A stretch of DNA of 64,000 nucleotides from Bacillota bacterium. Lineage in GTDB: Bacteria; Bacillota; Clostridia; Tissierellales; Sedimentibacteraceae. The translations under genes were made by a program, and so were the position numbers. Shown here in pieces: positions 1 to 7,900 of this stretch (its first letter is position 1; each line of letters begins with the position of its first letter). The stretch is taken from the NCBI GenBank assembly GCA_023386345.1, contig JAEWJT010000016.1:1-64000 (forward strand), written 5' to 3'. Below the pieces are notes generated by a model, which saw nothing but the letters and a program-made list of their open reading frames with translations, was not told where the DNA came from and made no database searches.

Positions 1-2
1 AT

Positions 3-149
3 ATAGAAACAAATCCACAGTGCTTAATTAATTATAACGGAGTAATAATAATTACCCAACAAAAAGATTGGGAGAAAGGAAAAAATCCAACCACCCTCAT
101 AAAGAGGATAATTGGATTATACGTGAATTATGAATTTATTAGTAATTAG
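3..149 (+). CDS. C-terminal end of an unidentified upstream gene (partial)
   Basis: An open frame runs from the left edge of the window to a TAG at 147-149, giving about 48 residues that end in YEFISN. The start lies outside the window. I do not recognise the product. The stretch has no stop over 48 codons of AT-rich DNA and uses codons typical of the neighbouring genes, which suggests it is real but does not prove it. If real, it overlaps the first codons of the phosphatase gene by about 20 bases, which would explain why that gene lacks a well-placed ribosome site: translation could be coupled by reinitiation. It could also be a chance open frame. Confidence 0.4.
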   Translation: METNPQCLINYNGVIIITQQKDWEKGKNPTTLIKRIIGLYVNYEFISN

Positions 150-744
150 GCATGGAGAGTCAGAAGCTGATATATTAAATGTCATAGAGGGCAGAGCTGA
201 TTTTGAACTTACAGAGCTTGGTGAGAGACAAGCTAAGTCAATGGCAGAATGGGTGAAAAGCAGATATAAAATTGACAAAATTGTTGCAAGTCCATTAAAA
301 AGAGCAAGGAAAACAGCAAATTACTTATCTGAGGCTACAGGAATACCTGTAGATTATGACGATAATTTAATGGAATTTCAAAACGGACTAATTGCAGGAT
401 TGTCAAGAGAAGATGCTGATATAAAATATCCAAAACCAGATTATAGGTATCCTCACACAAAAATATACGAGATGGAGAGCGATTTAGAATTCAGATTTAG
501 AGCTGAGACGATATTATCTAAAATAATTTATGAGAATGATAAGGATAGTACAATCGCTATAGTTGCACATGGCGGAATGATAAATATGCTTTATAGAAGC
601 TTTTTGAATTTACCTAATAATTCAAATGCTTATTTTTCAACTGGAGATACAGGAATACATAGATGGTACATTGACAATAGCAACGCTACAGAAAGAAGAT
701 TTGTTATATTTTCAAATAGTTTAGAGCATATAAATTTTTTATAA
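130..744 (+). CDS. Histidine phosphatase family protein (phosphoglycerate-mutase-like)
   Basis: The protein (204 residues) is a branch-1 histidine phosphatase. The RHGES motif at residues 7-11 supplies the histidine that is phosphorylated, and AHGG near residue 146 supplies the second catalytic histidine. Length fits the small cytosolic phosphatases of the family, such as cobalamin-pathway CobC-like and broad-specificity enzymes; the substrate cannot be told from the sequence. The ATG at 130 is the first possible start in this frame because a stop precedes it. No Shine-Dalgarno sequence lies at normal distance, and GAGG is 21 bases away. Translation may be coupled to an upstream frame ending at 149. 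A strong inverted repeat follows the gene. Confidence 0.85.
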   Translation: MNLLVIRHGESEADILNVIEGRADFELTELGERQAKSMAEWVKSRYKIDKIVASPLKRARKTANYLSEATGIPVDYDDNLMEFQNGLIAGLSREDADIKYPKPDYRYPHTKIYEMESDLEFRFRAETILSKIIYENDKDSTIAIVAHGGMINMLYRSFLNLPNNSNAYFSTGDTGIHRWYIDNSNATERRFVIFSNSLEHINFL

Positions 745-792
745 TTACATATTTAAACTAAAAATAACAAAAGTAATTAACTTATAGAAATT

Positions 793-833
793 AATAAGCT
801 GAGTTATATTTATTAAATAGCACTCAGCTTATT
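793..833. terminator. Bidirectional terminator between phosphatase and AraC genes
   Basis: Perfect 12-bp inverted repeat (arms 793-804 and 822-833, AATAAGCTGAGT) with a 17-base loop, between two convergent genes. The right arm abuts the stop codon of the minus-strand AraC gene. Confidence 0.75.
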
Positions 834-1724
834 CTATTGTTTTTTTATTATTGGCATCCAAAGCTCAGCATTTTCTGCATCATGCCTTTCAATTACAGGG
901 CATTTTGGTGCTTGCTCGTATCCAGAAGATGGAAACCAGTTTATATATAAGTCATTATAACATCTTAGTATAACAGAACGATCTCCATCAAGCTTAACTT
1001 TTACAACTACCCACGTTGTAGATGGTATCTCTAAAATTTTAAATTGCTTATCAACTTCAGTTTCAGGCAATTCCCAACCATACATGAAATATTTATTTCC
1101 TTTTTCGTCCCAAAAATGAATACCGTGCAGCAAATGAACTTTTTCTACATCCCATTCATCTTTTAAAATCATTTCTTGGGCTGTTCCAGGAAAACCTGCG
1201 GCAATATTTGTTGCATCATGACTGCCATTTTCGATAATTCTATCGCCATAATCTAAAAAATCCTCGTTTTCCCAGCCATCTGTTATTACGGGATCTGTAC
1301 CAAACACTTTATAAGGTTTAGTTTCAATAATTTGATATTGCATCGCTTCTATACCTCTTAAAACAAATTGAAAGGAAAGAGGAGGATATGACCTCAATGG
1401 AGTTCCTTTAATACGCACTTGTGACGGTTTCAAATCTTGAACTGTTTGAAATACACGAGTAAAAGACGAATGAGAGTCGTAGCCGTATTTTAATGCGATA
1501 TCTATAATTCTCACATCAGAATTTTGAATTTCAATGGCTGCCAATGTCATTTTTCTTCTTCGAATATATTCAGACAAAGGTATACCAACAAGAGAAGAAA
1601 ACATCCTCTGAAAATGATATGAGGAGCACTTTGCTTTTTGAGCAGCTATGCCAAAATCAATGTCATTAGTAAGATTTTCTTCAATATATTCAATTGCACT
1701 TTCAAAATCAGATAAAAATGACAT
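834..1724 (-). CDS. AraC family transcriptional regulator with GyrI-like effector domain
   Basis: A 296-residue AraC/XylS-type regulator. Residues 1-110 hold the two helix-turn-helix units, with the family signatures YHFQRMF, LSEYIRRRKMTLA and IALKYGYDSHSSFTRVF. The remainder resembles the GyrI-like small-molecule-binding domain found in Rob-type and BmrR-type regulators. The start is set at the ATG at 1724, 6-7 bases after an AAAGGAG ribosome site; an upstream in-frame TTG overlaps that site. It is one of three related regulators in the first 14 kb (the others start at 3505 and 13056). No target is visible; drug or metabolite sensing is an inference from the fold. Confidence 0.85.
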   Translation of the reverse strand: MSFLSDFESAIEYIEENLTNDIDFGIAAQKAKCSSYHFQRMFSSLVGIPLSEYIRRRKMTLAAIEIQNSDVRIIDIALKYGYDSHSSFTRVFQTVQDLKPSQVRIKGTPLRSYPPLSFQFVLRGIEAMQYQIIETKPYKVFGTDPVITDGWENEDFLDYGDRIIENGSHDATNIAAGFPGTAQEMILKDEWDVEKVHLLHGIHFWDEKGNKYFMYGWELPETEVDKQFKILEIPSTTWVVVKVKLDGDRSVILRCYNDLYINWFPSSGYEQAPKCPVIERHDAENAELWMPIIKKQ

Positions 1725-1807
1725 ATTGCTTTCTCCTTTCAAAATAAAATTGTAATACTAATATTAACAAAATGGAATATTTAATTAAATAAGCTATATT
1801 TTATTTC

Positions 1808-1957
1808 TTAATTTCCACAATGTTTACAAACTTTAATGCCTTGATCATCTTTAACAGCTGTCCATAATAGTTTCACAGAGCTTCTATTGCATATTGGACA
1901 AGTTCCTCGCCAGTTAGGTATTTTTTTTATATTGCTACCTCTTTTTGTTTTAGCCAT
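1808..1957 (-). CDS. Small zinc-ribbon protein, 49 residues
   Basis: A short minus-strand gene. It begins MAKTKRGSN and ends CKHCGN, with two cysteine pairs (CPIC at 20-23 and CKHC at 44-47) spaced as in a zinc ribbon. An AGGAG ribosome site sits about 8 bases before the ATG at 1957, and the basic N-terminus suggests nucleic acid or ribosome contact. It lies just upstream of the AraC gene on the same strand and diverges from the RtcB gene. No function is known to me; similar tiny zinc ribbons are often annotated only as hypothetical. Codon use and the ribosome site make it likely to be real. Confidence 0.65.
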   Translation of the reverse strand: MAKTKRGSNIKKIPNWRGTCPICNRSSVKLLWTAVKDDQGIKVCKHCGN

Positions 1958-2054
1958 GTCGTATATCTCCTATTCTTTAATATTTTCAGCAATCATTGAA
2001 TTGCTAGATTTTTTAAGATTTTATACGTTTACTAATAGAGTGTAGCAAATAAAA

Positions 2055-2091
2055 AAACAAGATGCTGTACATTTCATGCACCATTTTGTTT
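2055..2091 (-). terminator. Minus-strand intrinsic terminator in the RtcB upstream region
   Basis: Ten-base-pair stem (2055-2064 with 2082-2091, one G-U pair) with a further TGTA/TGCA inner stem. On the minus strand it is followed by a TTTTTTTATTT tract. No minus-strand gene lies upstream, so it may insulate the zinc-ribbon gene from antisense transcription or end an unannotated RNA. Confidence 0.5.
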
Positions 2092-2149
2092 AATGATATT
2101 CATTATACGTAAAATGTGCTATATAAGCAAGGTTTATAAATAAAATTAT

Positions 2150-2179
2150 TTGAAAATATAATTAAAAATATAGTATAAT
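2150..2179 (+). promoter_or_regulatory. SigA-type promoter of the RtcB gene
   Basis: TTGAAA at 2150-2155, an 18-base spacer and TATAAT at 2174-2179. It is followed by an AAAGGAGG ribosome site before the ATG at 2225. Confidence 0.65.
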
Positions 2180-2224
2180 TATATATAAAGCGAGAAAGTA
2201 TTAATATATGAAAGGAGGATTTTA

Positions 2225-3421
2225 ATGAGTGATTTAAAAATATTTGCAGATTTGGTAGAGACAGAGGCTGTTGCTCAGATAAATAAATTAATTGAACAAG
2301 ACGCCTTTAAAGATTGCAAAATAAGAATTATGCCTGATGTACATACTGGCGTAGGATGCGTTATTGGGTTTACTGCTGATTTGGGCGAAAAGGTCATACC
2401 AAATATTGTTGGAGTGGATATAGGCTGTGGGATGCTTACAGTAGACTTAGGCAAACAGGATATTAATTTGGATAAGATTGATAATATAATAAGAAACAAT
2501 ATACCATATGGGAAAAATGTTCATGAGGGTAGATTTGTAAAATTTGATAAGCTACAGGAATTATATTGCTATCGTGATTTAAAGGATACTAAAAGAATTG
2601 GCAAAAGTATTGGAACTCTTGGTGGTGGAAACCATTTTATTGAAATTGACGTAGATGATAATGGAAATAAATATTTAATTATACACAGCGGAAGCAGAAA
2701 TTTAGGAAATCAGGTTGCCCTATATTACCAAAATTTAGCTATTGATTTAATAAGTGGAAAGGATGAGCTATTTGTAAAGCAAAAAGAATTAATAGAGAAA
2801 TATAAAAGCTCAGGCAGAAAAAAGGAAATTCAATCAGCTATTAAAGAGATGAACAAGGAATTTCAGTCTAAAGAATTAAATATCCCTAAAGAATTGTGTT
2901 ATTTAGAGGGTGAGTACAGGGAAAAATATTTGCATGATATGAAAATTTGCCAAGAATACGCATCATTAAACAGAAGGCATATGGCTAGCTTGATACTAGA
3001 TAATTATACTAATTTAAAAGCGGGGGATAGCTTTGAAACAGTTCATAATTATATAGACCACAAATCAAATATAGTAAGAAAAGGTGCGATATCAGCTAAA
3101 AAAGGAGAGAAATTGTTAATACCTATCAATATGAAAGATGGCTGTATTCTGGGTATAGGAAAGGGAAATGATGATTGGAATTTTTCAGCTCCTCACGGTG
3201 CTGGGAGATTAATGAGCAGAACGAAGGCAAAGGAGCTTTTAAATATAGAAGAATATCAAAGCTCTATGAGTGGTATTTATAGCACATGCGTGAATAAATC
3301 AACTATTGATGAGTCTCCTATGGCGTATAAGCCTATAGAGAGCATTATAGATAATATAAAGGACACAGTTGAAATTATATCTGTTATTAAACCTATTTAT
3401 AATTTCAAGGCAAGTGAATAA
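2225..3421 (+). CDS. rtcB: RtcB family RNA ligase
   Basis: A 398-residue RtcB-type protein. Family members join 2',3'-cyclic-phosphate or 3'-phosphate RNA ends to 5'-hydroxyl ends through a guanylylated histidine, using GTP and manganese. Expected motifs are present in order: PDVHTG (residues 37-42), VDIGCGM with metal-binding Cys68, GGGNHF (His137), HSGSRN (His154), VHNY (His274) and PHGAGR with the candidate guanylylated His324. The length matches the shorter RtcB subgroup rather than the roughly 480-residue archaeal form. It is monocistronic, with its own promoter and a strong ribosome site. Neither an archease gene nor an RtcR regulator is nearby, so its trigger (RNA damage, ribosome repair) is open. 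Confidence 0.88.
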   Translation: MSDLKIFADLVETEAVAQINKLIEQDAFKDCKIRIMPDVHTGVGCVIGFTADLGEKVIPNIVGVDIGCGMLTVDLGKQDINLDKIDNIIRNNIPYGKNVHEGRFVKFDKLQELYCYRDLKDTKRIGKSIGTLGGGNHFIEIDVDDNGNKYLIIHSGSRNLGNQVALYYQNLAIDLISGKDELFVKQKELIEKYKSSGRKKEIQSAIKEMNKEFQSKELNIPKELCYLEGEYREKYLHDMKICQEYASLNRRHMASLILDNYTNLKAGDSFETVHNYIDHKSNIVRKGAISAKKGEKLLIPINMKDGCILGIGKGNDDWNFSAPHGAGRLMSRTKAKELLNIEEYQSSMSGIYSTCVNKSTIDESPMAYKPIESIIDNIKDTVEIISVIKPIYNFKASE

Positions 3422-3504
3422 TTATAAATTGATTATATAGGGCGTTATAAATCAAATATTACAATTATTATTATAGTATAATTTTATACAAGAGGTGGAT
3501 TTAG

Positions 3505-4386
3505 ATGCAATGGACAATACAAATGAGTGATGCTGTTAATTATATTGAAGAACATTTAGAAGATGAAATAGACTACGATAAGGTTGCAAAAATAACTTGC
3601 TGTTCATATGACAATTTTCAACGAGTATTCTCGTTTGTATTTGGGATGTCTTTAACCGAGTATATTAGAAATAGAAGACTAACATTTTCAGCAATTGAAC
3701 TCCAAAAGTCTGACACAAGGATAATTGATATTGCTGTAAAATATGGTTACGCATCTCATGAGGCGTTTTCAAGAGCTTTTATAAAATTTCACGGAGTTTC
3801 TCCAAAAGCTGTAAGAAAAGAAAATGCACCTTTTAAACATTGCTCTAAAGCCATGGTTTCTGTAACATCAGCAGGTAGTATAATTTGCTACAATAATAAA
3901 AATCTTATATCGGAGGAGAGTAATATTATGAAAGAAAACGGACAGCCCAGAATAGAAAAGAAGCAATTTAAGTTGGTTGGTGTCAATAAGTCTGTCAAAT
4001 GGGGAGATGATTTTGAACAGATAATTAAAACGGCAAGGACTGAATTGCAAAACTATATCGATGAAATTGAGAATATTGTTAATCCATCAGAGAGGATACA
4101 ATATTTTTATTCGGAAACAGGAATGCAAGATGGCTATGATTATTTACAATGCGTTGAAATAAAAGACATTTCCAATGTACCTGAAGGACTGATTTATAGA
4201 TTGCTGATAGAAAGTGATTATGCGGTTTTTGCTTCAGATGAAGGAAAGGGTGGAGATTACGCCAGAAATACATGGCTTTTACAATCAGATTATGAAGAAA
4301 ATTTTGGTGTTTTTGGTGATTTAGAAATAATCAATATTGACACAAATACTTGTGAATTCTGGCTGCCTATTTTACGAAAAAAATAA
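3505..4386 (+). CDS. AraC family transcriptional regulator with GyrI-like effector domain
   Basis: A 293-residue paralogue of the regulators at 834 and 13056. The N-terminal 105 residues carry the two AraC helix-turn-helix units (CCSYDNFQRVF, LTEYIRNRRLTFSAIELQ, IAVKYGYASHEAFSRAF). A linker of about 30 residues leads to a C-terminal effector-binding domain that starts near IEKKQFKLVGVN. The start ATG follows an AGAGGTGG ribosome site. The gene stands alone between the RtcB gene and a convergent minus-strand operon. The C-terminal domain has diverged more from its two paralogues than the DNA-binding half, which suggests a shared mode of DNA recognition with different ligands. The ligand is not known. 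Confidence 0.85.
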   Translation: MQWTIQMSDAVNYIEEHLEDEIDYDKVAKITCCSYDNFQRVFSFVFGMSLTEYIRNRRLTFSAIELQKSDTRIIDIAVKYGYASHEAFSRAFIKFHGVSPKAVRKENAPFKHCSKAMVSVTSAGSIICYNNKNLISEESNIMKENGQPRIEKKQFKLVGVNKSVKWGDDFEQIIKTARTELQNYIDEIENIVNPSERIQYFYSETGMQDGYDYLQCVEIKDISNVPEGLIYRLLIESDYAVFASDEGKGGDYARNTWLLQSDYEENFGVFGDLEIINIDTNTCEFWLPILRKK

Positions 4387-4445
4387 GTGTTTGCTATTTT
4401 GATTAGTTAAAACAAAAATATATAAAATTAATAGTTTACAATGTC

Positions 4446-4480
4446 AATAACATGAAAAATACTCTGTTTTTCATGTTATT
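4446..4480. terminator. Perfect inverted repeat, probable bidirectional terminator
   Basis: Fourteen-base-pair perfect stem (arms 4446-4459 and 4467-4480, AATAACATGAAAAA) with a 7-base loop. It lies between the convergent AraC gene and the nucleotidyltransferase operon. There is no long T-run beyond the stem, so termination is inferred from position and stem strength. Confidence 0.5.
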
Positions 4481-4525
4481 TGTATCATTAGAGACAAATA
4501 AGTTCAATAGAGATTGAAATGGAAT

Positions 4526-4607
4526 TAAAGACAAAGGGATATTTCATATATTTTTTAGCATGAGTAAAGCTAAGGTTTAAAACATTTGAAACATCCCAAT
4601 GTCTTTA
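4526..4607. repeat. Nested inverted-repeat element of unknown role
   Basis: A 21-bp imperfect inverted repeat (4526-4546 with 4587-4607, three mismatches) encloses a second small inverted repeat (TTAGC at 4555-4559, GCTAA at 4569-4573). It would fold into a long hairpin on either strand. It lies downstream of both flanking genes. It could be a terminator for the minus-strand operon, a MITE-like palindrome or a small RNA; nothing in the sequence decides among these. Confidence 0.45.
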
Positions 4608-4660
4608 TTTATCTTTTATTACAAAATTAATTTTTTATCATCTTAATAAATATCTTCCTA

Positions 4661-5473
4661 CTAATTAGCCTCTATTTTCTTTAGCTCATTAACCATGTTT
4701 TCCCATAGAGTGAAAGATTGCTTAATTCCCTCTGGATAACTACCTAATCTAATAATCTCTAACAAATTTTCATCACATTGTTTAGGCTTTAAATTAAAAT
4801 TTTTAATAAAATCAACAGATCGTTTTCTGCTTGGAAAATAGGTTTTATTTATAGCAAACAGAGCTTGGAGAAAATGGTCAATTGCGATGTCCATTGCAAA
4901 ATGATAGAACAGCACATCTTTTCTAGTTACAGCACGTTCTAAATCCTCTGTATCCTCCAGTTCATCTAAATGGTATTTTGATAATATCTCTGCTAATTTG
5001 TCCGGATATTCAAATAATCTTTGCTTCAAGGTATGCAAGAAATCATTTTTTTCATATAGGATACTGATATTTCTTAACATAGCACAACGACCTATAGGAT
5101 AGTAATAATTATCCAATTTATCAGGATATTCGCCATTTAGTATAGACTCTACATTAGACATAGTTTCGCTCACGGTAAAGTACATTAACCAAGTTTCAAC
5201 GTTGTTTATAAGTGTAAAATCTCCAGTACCCCAATGTCCTCCTTCGAAAATATTAATTTTGCTTTCCTGTATTTTAGTTCCTAATTGAGATAATATGGTT
5301 TGTCTTTTTTCGAGAGTAGGTATCATATCACAATATATAAAAATATCAATATCACCCTCACCAGCTCTTGGAAGTGGTGTTTTACTACCACTTATACCAA
5401 TTGCTTGCACCTCATTCATTTCTGAAATTTTACTTATCAATTCATCTAAAATTTTCTCTGTGTTGTAAACCAT
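4661..5473 (-). CDS. Nucleotidyltransferase-domain protein
   Basis: A 270-residue protein with a polymerase-beta-type nucleotidyltransferase core: GS at residues 29-30 and the metal-binding DID at 41-43 inside GEGDIDIF. A helical C-terminal domain follows, rich in aromatic and charged residues. This layout occurs in aminoglycoside adenylyltransferases and in many uncharacterised NTases; the substrate is not recognisable. It starts at an ATG behind an AGGAGGGG ribosome site, 27 bases after the MutS2-like gene on the same strand, so the two are probably one operon controlled by the leader at 7421-7750. That context makes a role in response to translation stress or antibiotics plausible, as an inference only. 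Confidence 0.7.
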   Translation of the reverse strand: MVYNTEKILDELISKISEMNEVQAIGISGSKTPLPRAGEGDIDIFIYCDMIPTLEKRQTILSQLGTKIQESKINIFEGGHWGTGDFTLINNVETWLMYFTVSETMSNVESILNGEYPDKLDNYYYPIGRCAMLRNISILYEKNDFLHTLKQRLFEYPDKLAEILSKYHLDELEDTEDLERAVTRKDVLFYHFAMDIAIDHFLQALFAINKTYFPSRKRSVDFIKNFNLKPKQCDENLLEIIRLGSYPEGIKQSFTLWENMVNELKKIEAN

Positions 5474-5500
5474 TTTAAGCCCCTCCTGCTTAAATATATA

Positions 5501-7405
5501 TTATATTTCATCATTTATTATCTTATCGATACCATATTTTCTTATCTTTTTAAGCATTTTTTTAGAGCCTCTTTTTATATCCCTTTCGACCTTTCGTTCT
5601 CGGTAACTAACAAAAAGTGTATTTAAGTCGTATCCATCAGGATATAGCTCTTTTGCTGTGACTTCAAGCTTTAGCAGTTTTTCATTAAAGGTTTTAAACT
5701 CCTTATCATGTAAAACTACAATGTTATTGTACTCATCCTTTTCCTTATAAACAATAGCACTATCCTTTATATCTCTTATATAGACTCTATCGCCAATACA
5801 ATATTTGTACTTTGCTTCCTCAGCTATAATCTCTTTTTTTGACCTTGTTCTGGATTTATCTATTATGCTTAAATTATATGATTTTTCCCTCATATATCTC
5901 TCGGCTTTTTTTAATACATCATCATATATGCCCATTTTCTTTGAAATCCAAAGAGCATTGCTCTCACCTGATTTCCCGATAACTATTTGATATAAAGGCT
6001 CTAAGGTATCTTTGTCAAACTTCATAGCTGCATTCTCAAAATCCGGATGAGAAGATGAAAAGTTTTTAATCTCATTGTAATGAGTTGTCGCAACAGTTAT
6101 AGCTCCTTTGTTGTATACGTCCTCAAGTATTGCTATAGCCAGTGCCGCTCCTTCATTTGGCTCAGTACCGCTTCCTATTTCATCAAATAATAATAGTGTA
6201 GATTTATTCGCCTGTCTAATAATTTGCGATAAATTCTTTACATGTGCCGAAAAGGTGCTAAGGGAATTTTCAATGCTCTGGTCATCTCCTATATCAGCAA
6301 ACACCTTATCAAATACAGACATATTGCTGCCCTCAGATACAGGAATATGAAATCCCGATTGCATAGCCAAGGTCAGAAGTCCTATGGTTTTTAAAACTAT
6401 AGTTTTTCCTCCGGCATTAGGTCCGGTAATTATCAAAGACCTGAAATTTTCCCCTATTACAATGTTAAGAGGTACAACTGTTCCCTCTAACAAAGGGTGC
6501 TTTCCAGCTATAATTTTTATATATCCATGCTCATTTAAAGCCGGAGAAATCCCTCCGATAGCCTTGCTGTACTTTCCTTTAGCAAATACCATATCATAAT
6601 GTGACATAACTTCAATATTTCTTTCGATGCTATACAAGTTGTCATATATACATTTGGTCAAATATGAAAGTATTTTATATTCTTCAATTGCTTCTTCTGA
6701 TTTAAGCTCATTGTATTTAGAAGTATGCCTGCTGACATTTTCAGGCTCCATAAATGCTGTTTTTTCACTGCTTTCAATGACAACTCCCGATATCATATTT
6801 TTATATGAAGACTTTATTGGTATAGTAAGTCTTCCTTGTCTTCTTGTAACAAAGAAATCTTGAATGTAATTTTTATTATTCGGATTTTTTAAAAAGCTGT
6901 TTAGACCCTCCGAAATTTTGCTTTCTACCTGTGCCAGCTGCTTTCTTATTTTTTTTAATTCTGTTGTTGCATCATCTTCTATTTTGTTGTTTCGTATTGA
7001 AGCTTCAATTTCTTCCTCGATATGCTTCAATTCAAGGATATTTAGGCTATAGCTATACAAAGTCGGAGCATAGAACTCCTTATCCTTCATATATAATTTT
7101 ATTTTCGAGCATCCTCTTAGAAATGAAGCCACATTAGTTAAATGCTCAGGGTCAAGAATTATGTCCTTTTGTACCTTTTCAATAATCTCCTTTATATTGA
7201 CTATACCGCTAAGCTGTACACTGCCCGAAAAGTCTAAAAGCTTTCTTGCCTCTGTTGTTTCATTTAACCTATTTTCGACAGCCTTAATGTTTCCGGTTGG
7301 TACTAGCTTATCTATCAGTGTTTTTCCTAGACTGCTAACACAGTATTCCTTAACTAATTCCTTTAGTCTGTTATATTGTAATTTTTCATATACATGTTCG
7401 TTCAA
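5501..7405 (-). CDS. MutS2-like ATPase lacking the C-terminal Smr domain
   Basis: About 634 residues of MutS2 type: an N-terminal core and clamp region, then an ABC-type ATPase with GPNAGGKT (Walker A), a LLFDEIGSGTEPNEGAA Walker B/signature region and ATTHY switch histidine. MutS2 proteins are usually near 790 residues and end in a nuclease-like Smr domain. This one stops after a basic tail (KRGSKKMLKKIRK) with no Smr domain, so it may be a paralogue rather than the main MutS2. MutS2 proteins act in recombination control and, in Bacillus, on collided ribosomes. The start is taken as the TTG at 7405 behind AGGAG; the upstream GTG overlaps that site. It is followed closely by the nucleotidyltransferase gene. 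Confidence 0.78.
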   Translation of the reverse strand: MNEHVYEKLQYNRLKELVKEYCVSSLGKTLIDKLVPTGNIKAVENRLNETTEARKLLDFSGSVQLSGIVNIKEIIEKVQKDIILDPEHLTNVASFLRGCSKIKLYMKDKEFYAPTLYSYSLNILELKHIEEEIEASIRNNKIEDDATTELKKIRKQLAQVESKISEGLNSFLKNPNNKNYIQDFFVTRRQGRLTIPIKSSYKNMISGVVIESSEKTAFMEPENVSRHTSKYNELKSEEAIEEYKILSYLTKCIYDNLYSIERNIEVMSHYDMVFAKGKYSKAIGGISPALNEHGYIKIIAGKHPLLEGTVVPLNIVIGENFRSLIITGPNAGGKTIVLKTIGLLTLAMQSGFHIPVSEGSNMSVFDKVFADIGDDQSIENSLSTFSAHVKNLSQIIRQANKSTLLLFDEIGSGTEPNEGAALAIAILEDVYNKGAITVATTHYNEIKNFSSSHPDFENAAMKFDKDTLEPLYQIVIGKSGESNALWISKKMGIYDDVLKKAERYMREKSYNLSIIDKSRTRSKKEIIAEEAKYKYCIGDRVYIRDIKDSAIVYKEKDEYNNIVVLHDKEFKTFNEKLLKLEVTAKELYPDGYDLNTLFVSYRERKVERDIKRGSKKMLKKIRKYGIDKIINDEI

Positions 7406-7496
7406 TTTAATTCTCCTCACTTTAAATTATAATTAATTTTCTATAAGGAAAAATAACAAGCAAATTATAAAATTGCATAAAATATGCAAAAATAAA

Positions 7497-7520
7497 AAGC
7501 GTGCATACAAATACACGCTT
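7497..7520 (-). terminator. Leader terminator before the MutS2-like gene
   Basis: Seven-base-pair stem AAGCGTG/CACGCTT with a 10-base loop and a T-rich tract on the minus strand, about 90 bases upstream of the TTG start at 7405. It lies between a good promoter and the gene, so it should cut most transcripts short unless antitermination occurs. Confidence 0.7.
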
Positions 7521-7636
7521 AAATAGCAATATAAATTATTTGCGGTTTGTATCCCTATAGAAAGACAAACAAGAAATCACAAAAAGAGGATAATCAAATC
7601 CCTAAAATTTGCAATAATTGTCTGTTAAATTTTTTT

Positions 7637-7660
7637 CTACTTAGATACTACCCTGCTCAT
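7637..7660 (-). CDS. Seven-residue leader peptide ORF
   Basis: The frame ATG to TAG encodes MSRVVSK. An AGAGGTG ribosome site lies four bases before the ATG. It sits about 60 bases downstream of a consensus promoter and upstream of the terminator at 7497-7520, which is where stalling leader peptides of antibiotic-inducible genes are found. The peptide matches no leader peptide I can name. Confidence 0.6.
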   Translation of the reverse strand: MSRVVSK

Positions 7661-7721
7661 AAAACACCTCTGTTTTTGTAATAATATCGTTGCAATGCTT
7701 TCGATATTATAAATTAAATTA

Positions 7722-7750
7722 ATATTAGCACACTAATTATATGCTGTCAA
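7722..7750 (-). promoter_or_regulatory. SigA promoter of the MutS2-like operon
   Basis: On the minus strand TTGACA (7750-7745), a 17-base spacer and TAATAT (7727-7722). It is near consensus and places the transcription start close to 7714, some 310 bases before the gene. Confidence 0.8.
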
Positions 7751-7881
7751 TCATCTAATTTTATATTTTTAATTATTTTACTTTATTTAAGCATAAACTT
7801 TTTAAAAAAAATTTTTATTCTTACAGAATTCTTGAATTTTTTCAAACATTGTGATAATATATAAAAATTATATAAGTAAAA

Positions 7882-7900
7882 AAAGTGCTGTTAGCACTTT
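7882..7900 (-). terminator. Minus-strand terminator hairpin upstream of the MutS2-like promoter
   Basis: Perfect 8-bp stem AAAGTGCT/AGCACTTT with a 3-base loop, followed on the minus strand by a run of T. No minus-strand gene lies upstream, so it may insulate the MutS2-like promoter from antisense transcription of the acetylation genes. Confidence 0.5.

Larger units (their letters stand above)
7421..7660 (-). promoter_or_regulatory. Attenuator-type leader of the MutS2-like operon
   Basis: The minus-strand leader holds a seven-codon ORF (7637-7660), then segments that can pair in alternative ways. AGACAA (7618-7623) can pair with UUGUCU around 7566-7571, and GUUUGU/ACAAAC form a hairpin (7545-7570). 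AUACAAA (7547-7553) can instead pair with UUUGUAU inside the terminator loop. The terminator stem is AAGCGTG/CACGCTT (7497-7520), followed by CTTTTTATTTTT. A weaker hairpin with a short T-run lies at 7587-7603. This is the standard layout of ribosome-mediated attenuation. The direction of control (stall gives on or off) cannot be settled by eye. Confidence 0.65.

Noticed and set aside
84..118. Hairpin AATCCAA/TTGGATT between a GGAGAAAGGA and the phosphatase ATG, resembling the SD-hairpin-start elements
   Set aside because: The stretch lies in a frame open from the window edge to 149 that looks coding, and it lacks the TGCATGGGCATA ending, so I did not count it as a member.
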